Assembly: GCF_018069755.1 (NCBI RefSeq)
Contig: NZ_JAGQDE010000001.1
Coordinates: 419,111-483,110, forward strand
Source of the DNA: Ideonella aquatica
GTDB lineage: Bacteria; Pseudomonadota; Gammaproteobacteria; Burkholderiales; Burkholderiaceae_C
Length of the DNA stretch: 64,000 nt
Reading direction: 5' to 3'
Shown: one piece after another, positions 1 through 9,272 of the stretch
Numbering within the stretch: the first letter of the stretch is position 1
Layout of the letters: every line of letters begins with the position of its first letter
Position numbers and translations under genes: made by a program
Notes under the pieces: model-generated
What the model was told of the DNA's origin: nothing
What the model saw: only the letters and a program-made list of their open reading frames with translations
Databases searched by the model: none

Positions 1-1
1 C

Positions 2-2842
2 GACCTGGACAGCTCGCGCGAGCACCTCGTGAATGGCGTGCATCCTCAACGCATGCCCAGGGCCTGTTGGCCCGGCGCGTTTCCGCTGGTCACGGCTCAG
101 CAGTTCGCTGTCAACACCATCATGCGGGACCTGGAGGACGGCGGCCTCTTTTCGGTCAACGGGCCGCCGGGGACGGGCAAGACGACGCTGCTCAAGGATG
201 TGCTGGCGGCCATCGTGTCTGACCGCGCCGATGCCCTGATGACCTTCTCAAGCCCGCTGGACGCTTTTGTGTCCAGGCTCAATGTCGAGAACCATGCCTA
301 TCCGGTCTGGAGACTCGATGATCGGCTGCGTGGCTTCGGCGTTGTGGTGGCGTGCAACGCCAACGGCGCCGCCGAGAACATCAGCAAGGACCTGCCCGGC
401 CTGGGGGCGATCGACCGTGCGATAAACCTGGACTACTTTGCCGAGGTGGCTGATTCCCTGGGTCTGCCCCGAGACGCGACGCAGCGCCCGCTCAGGCGAT
501 GGGGCGCGGTGGCCGCTGTCCTCGGACGACAGGACAACCGTTTCGCATTCGCGACCGACTTCTGGGATGGTCGTCAGGATGAAAGTCGCAAGAAACCTGC
601 GGACAAGCGCGAAACGGCACAGGACGATGAGCCCGAAGAACCGCCCGATCCGCTGCGACTGTTCACGCTGCAGGAGTGGGTCGACGCATTCGGCGGGACC
701 GTTCCCTCGTGGTCCGAGGCCAAAGCGCAGTACGCTAAAGCGCGCCAGAGCGCCTGCGCCGCGTTGGCGCGAACTGCTCATCTGGCCGATGTGTTGGCGG
801 CGACCGAAGTACTTCCGAAGCGGCTGGAAGAACAACAGGAGCGCCATCGGGAGCTCACCCGCAGACAGTCCGAGTTGGCCCATCAAGTGGCGGATGCCCA
901 GGCCGAGGTGGCCACTTCCAGCGGCGATGTTCAGCGCACCGAGACGGTCCTTGTCGCGCTGCTTCGGCTGGTGCGGCAACAGGACGCCCTTCGTTCTGCG
1001 CAGGACCGGGTTGACCAGCTTCACCAACAGGCGCCCCGCCGGACGCTTGAGGCCTTGGACGACAGCGTGGCCAAGGAGGAACTGGCGCGAGCACGAATCC
1101 AGGAAGATCTCCAGGCCCACGCGTCCATGAAGCCCGGTGCCATCGCGGCCTTCTTCTGGCGAGGCAGGCAGCACCGCTGGGAATCGCGACAGGACGCATT
1201 GACGGCCGACCTGGACCACCGCCGTCGGCAGCTGGAACAGCTGGAAGAAGAGCGCGCCGGATTGATGCATTGGCAGCGCGAGCTGCGCGTGGCGACGGAC
1301 CAGCTGACCGCAGCCCAGCACCAACTGGGTGTCGCACACGCCGCAGCGCGGTCGGCGTGCGGCGACACCATCGTGTCAACCCATGAGGCCAAGGCTCACT
1401 ACAACGAGGCCAAGGCCCGGCTGGAACGGTCCTCGCAGGCCCTGGACGTCCTTCGGTCGAGGGCCGAGAAGACCACGGAAGCGCTCGACGCTGTCGCAGC
1501 TCAGCTGAAAGCGGACCGCGTGGCCCTGGCCGCCCATCGTGGTGCGTTGGATGCGGCGGGATGCTTCGACCAGGACGCCGCCGTCTGGCGTCTCCATGAG
1601 GCCCCCAGAGACGAACTGCACCGCACGGCACCCTACCAATCCGGGACCGAGTTGTTCCACGCCCGGCGCGCACTGTTTGCCGCAGCCTTGGATTTGCACA
1701 AGTCCTTCATCGTCCATGCGTGGCGCAAGCTGAAGCCGACGCTCTATGGTTCGATGGGGCTGATCAGTGGCCGCATTGGCGCCCACCAGGTGCACGGTGG
1801 ACCGATGCCCTTGTGGGATACCTTGTTCCTGGTGGTGCCTCTGGTCTCAACCACCTTGGCCGCTTGTGCACGACTGTTCCGCGGCGTTGGCAGGGAGCAG
1901 CTGGCCTGGCTGTTGATTGATGAAGCGGGCCAGGCCGCGCCACAGCACTGCGTCGGGGCTTTGTGGCGGGCCCGGCGTGCCGTCGTTGTCGGCGATCCGC
2001 GGCAGTTGGAGCCGATTGTGGGGACGCCGGTCGAATTGGCCGACCCTTTGCGCGAACGGTGCGGTGCCCATGTGCGCTACATGCCGCCGACTGCATCGGC
2101 CCAGACCCTGGCCGATCGGTCCAACCAGTACGGGATGTACCTGCAAGACGACGGCCTTGGCGAGCCACTGTGGCTGGGCGCGCCCTTGCTGGTCCATCGC
2201 CGCTGCATTGAGCCGATGTTCTCCATCTCCAATGCCATCGCCTATGACAACAAGATGGTGTACGGCGCTGGCGTCGATCCTCCTGACCACGATGCGCCGA
2301 CCAGCCAATGGCTGGACGCCTCGTCTGAGGGCCATGACGGACACTGGGTTGCGGGGCAGGCGGGGCGTGCTTTGCAAGCCATGCGCAAGCTCGTCGGGCG
2401 CCAACCCCGCGACGCAGATGGCAAGCCGCGCGCGTTCGTGATCACGCCCTATGTCGTCGTGGCCCGCAAGATGGTGGCATTGCTGGCCAAGGAGTACGGC
2501 CGGGATGTTGCGGCCGAGATGTGCGGTACGGTCCATACCTTCCAAGGCAAGGAAGCCGACTATGTCGTGCTTCTGCTGGGCGGTGATCCCCACAAGCCGG
2601 GCGCGATCTCGCACTACGCAGGCAAGAACCCCCAACTCCTCAATGTGGCGGTCACCCGCGCCCGCAAGCGCCTGTATGTTCTGGGTGACCGGGCGTTCTG
2701 GACCGGCGCTGGCGACATGCATGGTTACTTCCGGCGCATGGGACGGGTGCTGGACGAGCATCTTCGTTCCCACAGGAACCGATCAGCCGGTCAACCTACT
2801 GCGGAGGATCCCGCACTGGACCCAACTGGCCAGCGTGCCTAG
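2..2842 (+). CDS. Superfamily 1 helicase with coiled-coil insert (5' end missing)
   Basis: The reading frame is open to the left window edge, so the true start lies upstream; an in-frame GTG is at 29. Counting from that GTG, residues 45-53 form a Walker A loop (GPPGTGKTT). About 300 residues (roughly 240-550) rich in Gln, Glu, Arg, Leu and Ala follow and look like coiled coil. A DEAG Walker B lies near residue 631, and the C-terminal motifs HTFQGKEAD and VAVTRARKRLYVLGD are those of superfamily 1 helicases of the AAA_11/AAA_12 (Upf1/Dna2-like) type, which use ATP to move on nucleic acid. I see no nuclease domain. It lies 409 bp upstream of a type I restriction-modification locus on the same strand, so a defence role is possible but is inference. 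Confidence 0.85.
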   Translation, partial: DLDSSREHLVNGVHPQRMPRACWPGAFPLVTAQQFAVNTIMRDLEDGGLFSVNGPPGTGKTTLLKDVLAAIVSDRADALMTFSSPLDAFVSRLNVENHAYPVWRLDDRLRGFGVVVACNANGAAENISKDLPGLGAIDRAINLDYFAEVADSLGLPRDATQRPLRRWGAVAAVLGRQDNRFAFATDFWDGRQDESRKKPADKRETAQDDEPEEPPDPLRLFTLQEWVDAFGGTVPSWSEAKAQYAKARQSACAALARTAHLADVLAATEVLPKRLEEQQERHRELTRRQSELAHQVADAQAEVATSSGDVQRTETVLVALLRLVRQQDALRSAQDRVDQLHQQAPRRTLEALDDSVAKEELARARIQEDLQAHASMKPGAIAAFFWRGRQHRWESRQDALTADLDHRRRQLEQLEEERAGLMHWQRELRVATDQLTAAQHQLGVAHAAARSACGDTIVSTHEAKAHYNEAKARLERSSQALDVLRSRAEKTTEALDAVAAQLKADRVALAAHRGALDAAGCFDQDAAVWRLHEAPRDELHRTAPYQSGTELFHARRALFAAALDLHKSFIVHAWRKLKPTLYGSMGLISGRIGAHQVHGGPMPLWDTLFLVVPLVSTTLAACARLFRGVGREQLAWLLIDEAGQAAPQHCVGALWRARRAVVVGDPRQLEPIVGTPVELADPLRERCGAHVRYMPPTASAQTLADRSNQYGMYLQDDGLGEPLWLGAPLLVHRRCIEPMFSISNAIAYDNKMVYGAGVDPPDHDAPTSQWLDASSEGHDGHWVAGQAGRALQAMRKLVGRQPRDADGKPRAFVITPYVVVARKMVALLAKEYGRDVAAEMCGTVHTFQGKEADYVVLLLGGDPHKPGAISHYAGKNPQLLNVAVTRARKRLYVLGDRAFWTGAGDMHGYFRRMGRVLDEHLRSHRNRSAGQPTAEDPALDPTGQRA

Positions 2843-3251
2843 TCGTTCGATGGATGGGAAAAGGTGTGGCTATCTCGGATCGGCACCGCGGTGCTACGAG
2901 TCAAGCTATTCGAACATGCCTATCCATCGAGGAGCGCAATGGGGCAGGCGATTGCTATCGTCTACACCTCGTAAGTTGTCCACCGCGCCGGCCGGCCGGT
3001 ACGTCGTAAGCGCCCACCGGCCAGCGCCATGGACAACGGAAGTGGCACGACTGCGCATGCCCACCAAAGAGGCAGAGGCCCTCGCAGCCCTTCTCCTGCC
3101 CTTTCGCGGCCCTGTGCTTCGCGCCGCCAGTGGAACTGTCCGATCGCGGGTGGACACTTCGACAAGGCCATCGCCCCGCGGGCCGAACCGCCGCCCATTG
3201 CTAGACTGAGCCGCCTGCACACCGACGCCGGCCGACCAAGAACAAGCCCGA
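2843..3251. other. Intergenic region before hsdM
   Basis: No convincing gene is visible in these 409 bases. The region holds a 63-bp palindromic repeat (separate entry) and, 45 bases before hsdM, a TAGACT hexamer that could serve as a -10 element. Open frames here have no recognisable protein features. Confidence 0.5.
2975..3037. repeat. 63-bp palindromic repeat, copy 1
   Basis: The element starts GTTGTCCACCGCGCCGG and ends CCATGGACAAC, so its arms are inverted copies. A second copy of identical length lies at 24902-24964, in another intergenic region of the window. Central TACGTCGTA-type sequence is shared. It resembles REP-like intergenic palindromes; function unknown. Confidence 0.7.
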
Positions 3252-4805
3252 ATGATCGACGACCTGAAGAAGACCCTCTGGGCCACCGCCGACAAGCTGC
3301 GCGCCAACATGGACGCGGCCGAGTACAAGCACCTGGTGCTGGGCCTGATCTTCCTGAAGTACATCTCCGACACCTTCCAGGCCCGTCGCGCTGAGCTGAC
3401 GCTGCGCTTTGCCAACCCGGCCGACGAGTACCACTTGGACGGTGCCACGCCCGACGACATCGCCGCCGAGCTGGAAGACCGCGACTACTACCGCGAGGCC
3501 AACGTCTTCTGGGTGCCCGAGGCGGCGCGCTGGGAGGCCATCCGCGCCGCGGCCAAGCAGACCGACATCGGCAAGCGCATCGACGACGCGCTGAGCCTGA
3601 TCGAGGCCGAGAACCCCAAGCTCAAGGGCATCCTGGACAAGCGCTTCGCCCGCGCCCAGCTTCCTGACGGCAAGCTGGGCGAGCTGGTGGACCTGATCTC
3701 CACCATCGGCTTCGGCGAGAGCGCGGCCACTGCGCGCGATGTGCTGGGCCAGGTCTACGAGTACTTCCTGGGCATGTTCGCCAGCGCCGAGGGCAAGCGC
3801 GGCGGCCAGTTCTACACGCCGCGCAGCATCGTCAAGACGCTGGTGGCCGTGCTGGCGCCGCACCACGGCAAGGTGTACGACCCCTGCTGCGGCAGCGGCG
3901 GCATGTTCGTGCAGAGCGAGGAGTTCATCCTCAGCCATGGTGGCCGGTTGGGCGACGTGGCCATCTTCGGCCAGGAGGCCAACCCCACCACCTGGCGCCT
4001 GGCCGCGATGAACCTGGCCATCCGTGGTATCGACTTCAACCTCGGCCGCGAGCCGGCCGACACCTTCACCAAGAACCAGTTCCCCGACCTGCGCGCCGAC
4101 TTCATCCTGGCCAACCCGCCGTTCAACATCAGCGACTGGTGGCATCCCAGCCTGTCGGGCGACGCTCGCTGGGAGTACGGCGACCCGCCCCAGGGCAACG
4201 CCAACTACGCCTGGCTGCAGCACATGCTGTGGCACCTGAAGCCCGGTGGCCGCGCCGGCATCGTGCTGGCCAACGGCAGCATGAGCAGCAGCCAGAACAA
4301 CGAAGGCCAGATCCGCGCGGCGATGGTGGAGGCCGACGTGGTGGAGGTGATGATCGCGCTGCCAGGGCAGCTGTTCTTCAACACGCAGATCCCGGCCTGC
4401 CTGTGGTTCCTGGTGAAGGACAAGCAGCAGCGCCGCGGCGAGGTGCTGTTCATCGATGCGCGCAAGCTGGCCACGATGATCAGCCGGGTGCAGTGCGAGC
4501 TGAAAGATGAGGTGATCGAGCGCATCGCCGGCACCGTGGCGGCGTGGCGCGGTGATGTGGGCGCGGGTGAGTACGTTGACACGCCTGGCTACTGCCGCAG
4601 CGTGGCGCTGGCCGAGATTGCCGAGCACGGGCATGTGCTGACGCCGGGGCGCTACGTGGGCGCCGAGGCCGTCGAGGACGATGGCGAAGGCTTCGAGGCC
4701 AAGATGCAGGCGCTGACCGAGAAGCTCGGGGAGCAGATGGCGAAGGGGGCGGAGCTGGATGCGGTGATTCGGCAGAAGCTAGGCGGGCTTGGCTATGAGT
4801 TTTGA
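3252..4805 (+). CDS. hsdM: Type I restriction-modification DNA methyltransferase subunit HsdM
   Basis: This 517-residue protein is the usual length for HsdM. An N-terminal helical HsdM_N region (about 1-140) is followed by an N6-adenine methyltransferase domain: the SAM-binding motif PCCGSGGMF is near residue 211 and the catalytic NPPF motif (ANPPFNISDWW) near residue 287. With HsdS it methylates adenine in the target sequence, and with HsdR it forms the restriction complex. The start ATG follows the intergenic region directly. Its last 11 bases overlap the start of hsdS, a usual arrangement for translational coupling. All key residues are present, so it should be active. Confidence 0.95.
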   Translation: MIDDLKKTLWATADKLRANMDAAEYKHLVLGLIFLKYISDTFQARRAELTLRFANPADEYHLDGATPDDIAAELEDRDYYREANVFWVPEAARWEAIRAAAKQTDIGKRIDDALSLIEAENPKLKGILDKRFARAQLPDGKLGELVDLISTIGFGESAATARDVLGQVYEYFLGMFASAEGKRGGQFYTPRSIVKTLVAVLAPHHGKVYDPCCGSGGMFVQSEEFILSHGGRLGDVAIFGQEANPTTWRLAAMNLAIRGIDFNLGREPADTFTKNQFPDLRADFILANPPFNISDWWHPSLSGDARWEYGDPPQGNANYAWLQHMLWHLKPGGRAGIVLANGSMSSSQNNEGQIRAAMVEADVVEVMIALPGQLFFNTQIPACLWFLVKDKQQRRGEVLFIDARKLATMISRVQCELKDEVIERIAGTVAAWRGDVGAGEYVDTPGYCRSVALAEIAEHGHVLTPGRYVGAEAVEDDGEGFEAKMQALTEKLGEQMAKGAELDAVIRQKLGGLGYEF

Positions 4806-6063
4806 GTGGCGGCCGTTCACCGAGCTTCTCGCGGCCATCGTCGATAACCGCGGCAGGACTTGCCCGGTTGGCGATGCAGGTTTGCCGTTGATCGCCACGA
4901 ACTGTATCGACGACAGCAGCCTCTATCCGCGCTACGAAACGTCACGCTTCGTAGCGGACGAGACCTATAGAACCTGGTTCCGCGGGCACCCTATGCCGGG
5001 CGATATTTTGTTTGTGTGCAAAGGCAGTCCTGGCCGCACAAACTGGTGCCCTGATCCAGTGGACTTCTGTATTGCCCAAGACATGGTCGCAGTACGGGCC
5101 GACCTTGCGAAGATCTCACCGAAGTACCTTTTCGCTGCACTTCGTTCGTCGTTGGTTCAAGCGCAGATCAGCAACTTGCATGTCGGAACAATGATTCCGC
5201 ACTTCAAGAAGGGCGATTTTGGCAAGCTCCGCATCCCTGTTCCTGATGCCGGTGCCCAGGCTGAGATCGGCGATTTCTATTTCGACGTCTCTATGCGCAT
5301 CGCCCTTCTGCGCGAAACCAACGCCACCCTCGAAGCCATCGCGCAGGCGCTGTTCAAGTCGTGGTTCGTCGACTTCGATCCCGTTCGCGCCAAGAGCCAA
5401 GGCCTCGCCCCGGCCGGCATGGACGAAGCCACAGCAGCCTTGTTTCCGGAGGGGTTCGAGGATTCAGAGAAGGGACCAATCCCTCGCGGCTGGCGCTGGG
5501 TCAGCCTTCGAGATGTCGTGAGCATCTACGACTCGAAGCGCATCCCGCTGTCAGGCCAGGAACGCGCAAAGCGACGCGGCCCATTTCCGTATTACGGCGC
5601 TGCCGCCCTGATGGACCATGTCGACGACCACCTCTTTGAAGGCACTCACGTGCTGGTTGGTGAAGACGGATCTGTCACGCAGCCCGACGGAATGCCGGTG
5701 CTCCAGTACGTATGGGGCAAGTTCTGGGTGAACAACCACGCGCATGTTCTTCAAGGTGCCCATGGCATCTGTACTGAGCACGTGCTCCTTTCGCTACGCA
5801 GCACCAACATCCAGCATCTCGTGACCGGTGCTGTGCAGGCCAAGCTCAGCCAAGGGAACATGTGGCGAATCGACTTCATGCTTCCATCGAGAGAAGTCGC
5901 AGGTGCGTTCGCTTCGATCATTGGGCCATTGTTCGCGCGGTTTCGGCAGAACGCGGAGCAAGCACAGTCGCTTGCCGAGGTTCGCGATGCGCTGCTCCCT
6001 CGCCTGATCTCAGGTCAGCTCCGCCTGCCCGAGGCCATCGCCGAAACCGAGGAAGCGCTCTGA
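4795..6063 (+). CDS. hsdS: Type I restriction-modification specificity subunit HsdS
   Basis: The 422-residue product has two target-recognition regions (about 1-165 and 205-380), each followed by a conserved helical spacer; LEAIAQALFKSWFVDFDP after the first is typical of HsdS and the C-terminal LAEVRDALLPRLISGQL of the second spacer. HsdS chooses the bipartite DNA site for both modification and restriction. I take the ATG at 4795 as start (an in-frame TTG lies six bases earlier); it overlaps the end of hsdM. The first recognition region has visibly lower GC than hsdM, as expected for exchangeable specificity domains. The stop overlaps the start of the next gene by one base. Confidence 0.93.
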   Translation: MSFEWRPFTELLAAIVDNRGRTCPVGDAGLPLIATNCIDDSSLYPRYETSRFVADETYRTWFRGHPMPGDILFVCKGSPGRTNWCPDPVDFCIAQDMVAVRADLAKISPKYLFAALRSSLVQAQISNLHVGTMIPHFKKGDFGKLRIPVPDAGAQAEIGDFYFDVSMRIALLRETNATLEAIAQALFKSWFVDFDPVRAKSQGLAPAGMDEATAALFPEGFEDSEKGPIPRGWRWVSLRDVVSIYDSKRIPLSGQERAKRRGPFPYYGAAALMDHVDDHLFEGTHVLVGEDGSVTQPDGMPVLQYVWGKFWVNNHAHVLQGAHGICTEHVLLSLRSTNIQHLVTGAVQAKLSQGNMWRIDFMLPSREVAGAFASIIGPLFARFRQNAEQAQSLAEVRDALLPRLISGQLRLPEAIAETEEAL

Positions 6064-7787
6064 TGTCCGTCCCGCATGCCGCCGACCTGCTGCGACTGCT
6101 CGACGAGTTGAACAGCCAAGTCGCCGACGACCTCGAAAGCGAGTTCCTTGACTTCAAGCCTTGGCAAGGGCCGAAGGAAGACCTCAAGCTGGCGTGCGAA
6201 TACGCGGCCTGCTTTGCCAATGCGGGAGGCGGCGTGGTGGTGTTCGGCGTGGCCGACCGGGTGCGCGGTCGCGCACAGGCGATCCACGGTGCGCGCGGCC
6301 ATGACCTGGATGTGTTCCGACGCGGCATCTTCGACGGCACGCGGCCGGGCGTGTTGGCCGAGGTGTTCGAGCTCGATGTGCCGGAGGGCACTGGCAAGCT
6401 GCTGGTCGTGCGCGTGGCCGAAGGCGATAGCAAGCCCTACGGCACCGCGGCAGGCCTGTTCAAGCAGCGCATCGGCAAGAACTGCATGCCGCTGGATCCG
6501 GTGAGCTTCCAGCGTGCGCAGGTGCGCAGCGCCGCTGTGGACTGGAGCGGCGCGCCGGCCACGGGGGTTTCGTTGACGGACCTCGACCCCTTGCAGATCG
6601 AACGCGCCCGCCAGGTGCTTCGTAGCAAGGCGCCGTCGTCGGGGCTGCTGGAACTGCCGGACGAGGCCTTCCTCAGCGGGTTGGAAGCCTTGCGCGATGG
6701 GCAGGTCACCCACACCGGCCTGCTGCTGTTCGCGCGGCGCGAGGTGCTGGCGCAGCGCTGCCCGCAAGCCCAGTTCCACTATGTGCTGCATGACGGCGAA
6801 ACCAGCGTCGCGCGCAACGACATCGAGCGCCTGCCGCTGCTGGAAGCGGTTGACAGGATGGAGCAGGTGTTCACGGGCCCGCTGAACCCCGAGAAGGAAA
6901 TTGAGCTGGGCCTGTTCAAGCTGCGCGTCCCGCAGTTCCCGCTGGAAGGTGTGCGCGAAGCGGTGCTGAACGCACTGACGCACCGCGACTACCTGAACCC
7001 CGGCGAAGTGCTGGTGCGGCATTCGGCCGGCGAACTGGTGGTGACCAGCCCCGGTGGCTTCGTGGCCGGCATCACGCCCGACAACATCCTTCGACACGAA
7101 GCCGTGCCTCGCAACCGTACCTTGGCCAATGCGCTGGTGAAGTTGCGGCTGGTGGAGTCATCGGGCATTGGGCGGCGGCGCATCTTCCGTTCGGCGCTGG
7201 TGTACGGGAAGCGCCGGCCGGAGTACCAGACCGACGGCCACTCAGTGACGCTGCGCATGTTCAACCGGGAGGCCCACGACGCGCTGGCGCGGCTGATCGC
7301 TCGCCTCGATGCGCAGGGGGCCGAGGTGGCGCTGGACCAGTTGCTGGTGCTCGATGCAATGATCGGACAGGACTTCATCGACATCGGGCAGGCCGCCCAG
7401 GTGCTGCAGCTCGGCAAGGACGACGCCCGGCGTGTGCTGGAGCCGATGTGCCTCCCGCCGCTGAGCTTGCTGGAGCGGCGTGGCCATACGGCAGCCGCCA
7501 CGTTCCACCTGTCCAAGGGCGTCGCCAAGGAATTGAAAGGCAAGGCTGCCTACACCCGTACGCGTGGCCTGAACCCGATCCGCTACGCGGAGATGGTGCG
7601 CGAGTACTTGCGCGACCATCGCCAGATCGAGAACGCCGAGTTGCGAGAACTGCTGGGGTTGGGCGACTCGGCGTCGGCGCAAGTGGAGGCGTCGCGCTAC
7701 CTGAAGAAGTGGAGTCAGCCCGATGGGTTTCTGGACCGGCAGCGGGTGCGGGGCACCTGGGTCTACACGCTGAGGGTGACGGCTTAA
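6063..7787 (+). CDS. AlbA_2 (Schlafen-like) / GHKL ATP-binding protein in the hsd locus
   Basis: This 574-residue protein begins at an ATG overlapping the hsdS stop by one base (TGATG), so I reject the longer upstream frame that runs into hsdS. Residues about 20-150 fit an AlbA_2/divergent AAA-4 domain (ESEFLDFKPW, then FANAGGGVVVFGV). Residues about 290-390 resemble a GHKL-type ATP-binding fold (REAVLNALTHRDY, VVTSPGGF). The C-terminal third is likely winged helix. Such proteins (COG2865) often accompany restriction systems and are usually called transcriptional regulators or RecG-like, but their role there is not settled. Its position between hsdS and hsdR argues for co-regulation with, or modulation of, the restriction system; this is inference. 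Confidence 0.82.
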   Translation: MSVPHAADLLRLLDELNSQVADDLESEFLDFKPWQGPKEDLKLACEYAACFANAGGGVVVFGVADRVRGRAQAIHGARGHDLDVFRRGIFDGTRPGVLAEVFELDVPEGTGKLLVVRVAEGDSKPYGTAAGLFKQRIGKNCMPLDPVSFQRAQVRSAAVDWSGAPATGVSLTDLDPLQIERARQVLRSKAPSSGLLELPDEAFLSGLEALRDGQVTHTGLLLFARREVLAQRCPQAQFHYVLHDGETSVARNDIERLPLLEAVDRMEQVFTGPLNPEKEIELGLFKLRVPQFPLEGVREAVLNALTHRDYLNPGEVLVRHSAGELVVTSPGGFVAGITPDNILRHEAVPRNRTLANALVKLRLVESSGIGRRRIFRSALVYGKRRPEYQTDGHSVTLRMFNREAHDALARLIARLDAQGAEVALDQLLVLDAMIGQDFIDIGQAAQVLQLGKDDARRVLEPMCLPPLSLLERRGHTAAATFHLSKGVAKELKGKAAYTRTRGLNPIRYAEMVREYLRDHRQIENAELRELLGLGDSASAQVEASRYLKKWSQPDGFLDRQRVRGTWVYTLRVTA

Positions 7788-8090
7788 CAGACCACTTAGC
7801 AATCCGGCCTAGTGCCTGCGCTTTTCCGGAAATCTCTTTGAAATCAAAGGCTTGGCGCTTAGCTTGTTAAGCGCACTTGCTAAGTGCCCAGGACGCCTGC
7901 AGACCAGAAAGCGAAAAGCCCCGGCGAACCCACCGAGGCTGTAGCGCCAACCAGGAACCCCCGATCCACTTGGCCCGAGAGTGTACGGGCGCTGGCGCCG
8001 CGGTCCTCCGCAAGCCTGCTTTCGAAGCCTTCCCATAAATTAAAGAACGCTTTACTATGGTCGCCGGCTGCTCAAGCCAGCTTTCATACG
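7788..8090 (+). promoter_or_regulatory. Inverted-repeat-rich control region upstream of fic-hsdR
   Basis: This is the only real gap inside the hsd locus. It holds four dyads: CACTTAGCAA (7793-7802) paired with TTGCTAAGTG (7877-7886); CTTTGA-AA-TCAAAG (7836-7849); GCGCTTA (7855-7861) paired with TAAGCGC (7868-7874); and TAAAG-N4-CTTTA (8041-8054). The nested CTTAGC/GCTAAG half-sites suggest repressor binding and an independently controlled promoter for fic and hsdR. No clear -35/-10 pair could be chosen. Confidence 0.55.
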
Positions 8091-9272
8091 ATGCGCACCA
8101 CCGGCACCACCGTCACCACCACCACGCTGGGCGAGGCGGTGCAGGCCTTTGTGCCCCATGCGCTGCCGCCTGCCGATCCGCCGCTGGCGCCGGAGAGCTA
8201 CGCCGCCGCCAACCACCGCGCCGAGATGGCCCTGGCCCGGCTGGCGGGCGTGGCCGGCCTGGTGCCCTCGGTCGACTGGCTGCTCTACAGCGCCATCCGC
8301 AAGGAGGCGCTGCTCACCTCGCAGATCGAAGGCACCCAGGCCACGCTGACCGACTTGTTTGACGACGAGGCTGGCCAGGTGCTGGCCAACACGGCCGATG
8401 TCGAGGAGGTGACCAACTACCTGCGCGCCTTCCGGCTGGTGCGCGACAACCTGCGCAGACCGACCGGCCTGCCGATCTCGGTGCGGCTGCTGTGCGATGC
8501 CCATCGGCTGCTGCTGGACGGCGCACGCGGCGCCGGCAAGCAGCCGGGCGAGCTGCGGCGCTCGCAGAACTGGATTGGCGGCACCCGGCCGGGCCGCGCC
8601 ACCTTCGTGCCGCCGCCACCCGACCGGGTGCCGGCGCTGCTGGCCGACCTGGAGCGCTTCATTCATGATCCGGCGCCTGCGCTGCCGCCGCTGCCGCCGC
8701 TGGTGCGGGTGGCCCTGGTGCATGTGCAGTTCGAGACCATCCACCCCTTCCTGGACGGCAACGGGCGCATCGGCCGGTTGCTGATTGCCGCCTTGCTGGA
8801 GCAGTGGGGCCTGCTGCCCGAGCCGCTGGTCTACCTGAGCGGCTACCTCAAGCAGCACCAGGCGGAGTACTACCGGCGGCTGTCGGCCGTTCGCAGTACC
8901 GACAAGGAAGGGGGTGACTGGGAAGGGTGGGTTGCCTTCTTCCTCGATGGCGTGGAGGCCGCGGCCACCGACGCCGAGCGCGGCATCGTCGCGATGGCCA
9001 GCCTGATCAACGCCGACCGCAAGCGCCTGTTGGCCGCGCCCCGCGTGGGCGCCGTGGCGCTGCGCCTGTTCGAGCTGCTGCCGCTGATGCCGCGCTTCAC
9101 CATCGAACAGGTGCGCCAGAAGCTGGACACGACCTTTCCTACCGCTACCGCTGCAGTGAAGCTGCTCCACGACTTGGGGATACTCACCGAGCTGACGGGT
9201 CAGAAGAAGAACCGCCTGTTCAGCTACGCTGCTTACGTCGAACTGCTCAGCGAAGGGACCTGGCGCCCATGA
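8091..9272 (+). CDS. Fic-domain AMP-transferase in the hsd locus
   Basis: This 393-residue protein carries the complete Fic active-site motif [12 protein letters not shown] near residue 218, with the catalytic His and the phosphate-binding Gly-Asn-Gly-Arg. An N-terminal SQIEGT near residue 76 matches the (S/T)xxxE inhibitory helix of class II Fic proteins, so activity is probably self-restrained. Residues about 330-393 look like a winged-helix tail. Fic enzymes transfer AMP (or other nucleotide parts) to protein hydroxyls. I chose the ATG at 8091 because family members begin with the following [15 protein letters not shown]; the open frame continues upstream without likeness to the family. 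Its stop overlaps the hsdR start (ATGA). Target unknown. Confidence 0.9.
   Translation: MRTTGTTVTTTTLGEAVQAFVPHALPPADPPLAPESYAAANHRAEMALARLAGVAGLVPSVDWLLYSAIRKEALLTSQIEGTQATLTDLFDDEAGQVLANTADVEEVTNYLRAFRLVRDNLRRPTGLPISVRLLCDAHRLLLDGARGAGKQPGELRRSQNWIGGTRPGRATFVPPPPDRVPALLADLERFIHDPAPALPPLPPLVRVALVHVQFETIHPFLDGNGRIGRLLIAALLEQWGLLPEPLVYLSGYLKQHQAEYYRRLSAVRSTDKEGGDWEGWVAFFLDGVEAAATDAERGIVAMASLINADRKRLLAAPRVGAVALRLFELLPLMPRFTIEQVRQKLDTTFPTATAAVKLLHDLGILTELTGQKKNRLFSYAAYVELLSEGTWRP

Noticed and set aside
5862..6062. Upstream start for the AlbA_2 protein inside hsdS
   Set aside because: The overlap codes for hsdS; the TGATG junction at 6061-6065 and the family-like start favour 6063.
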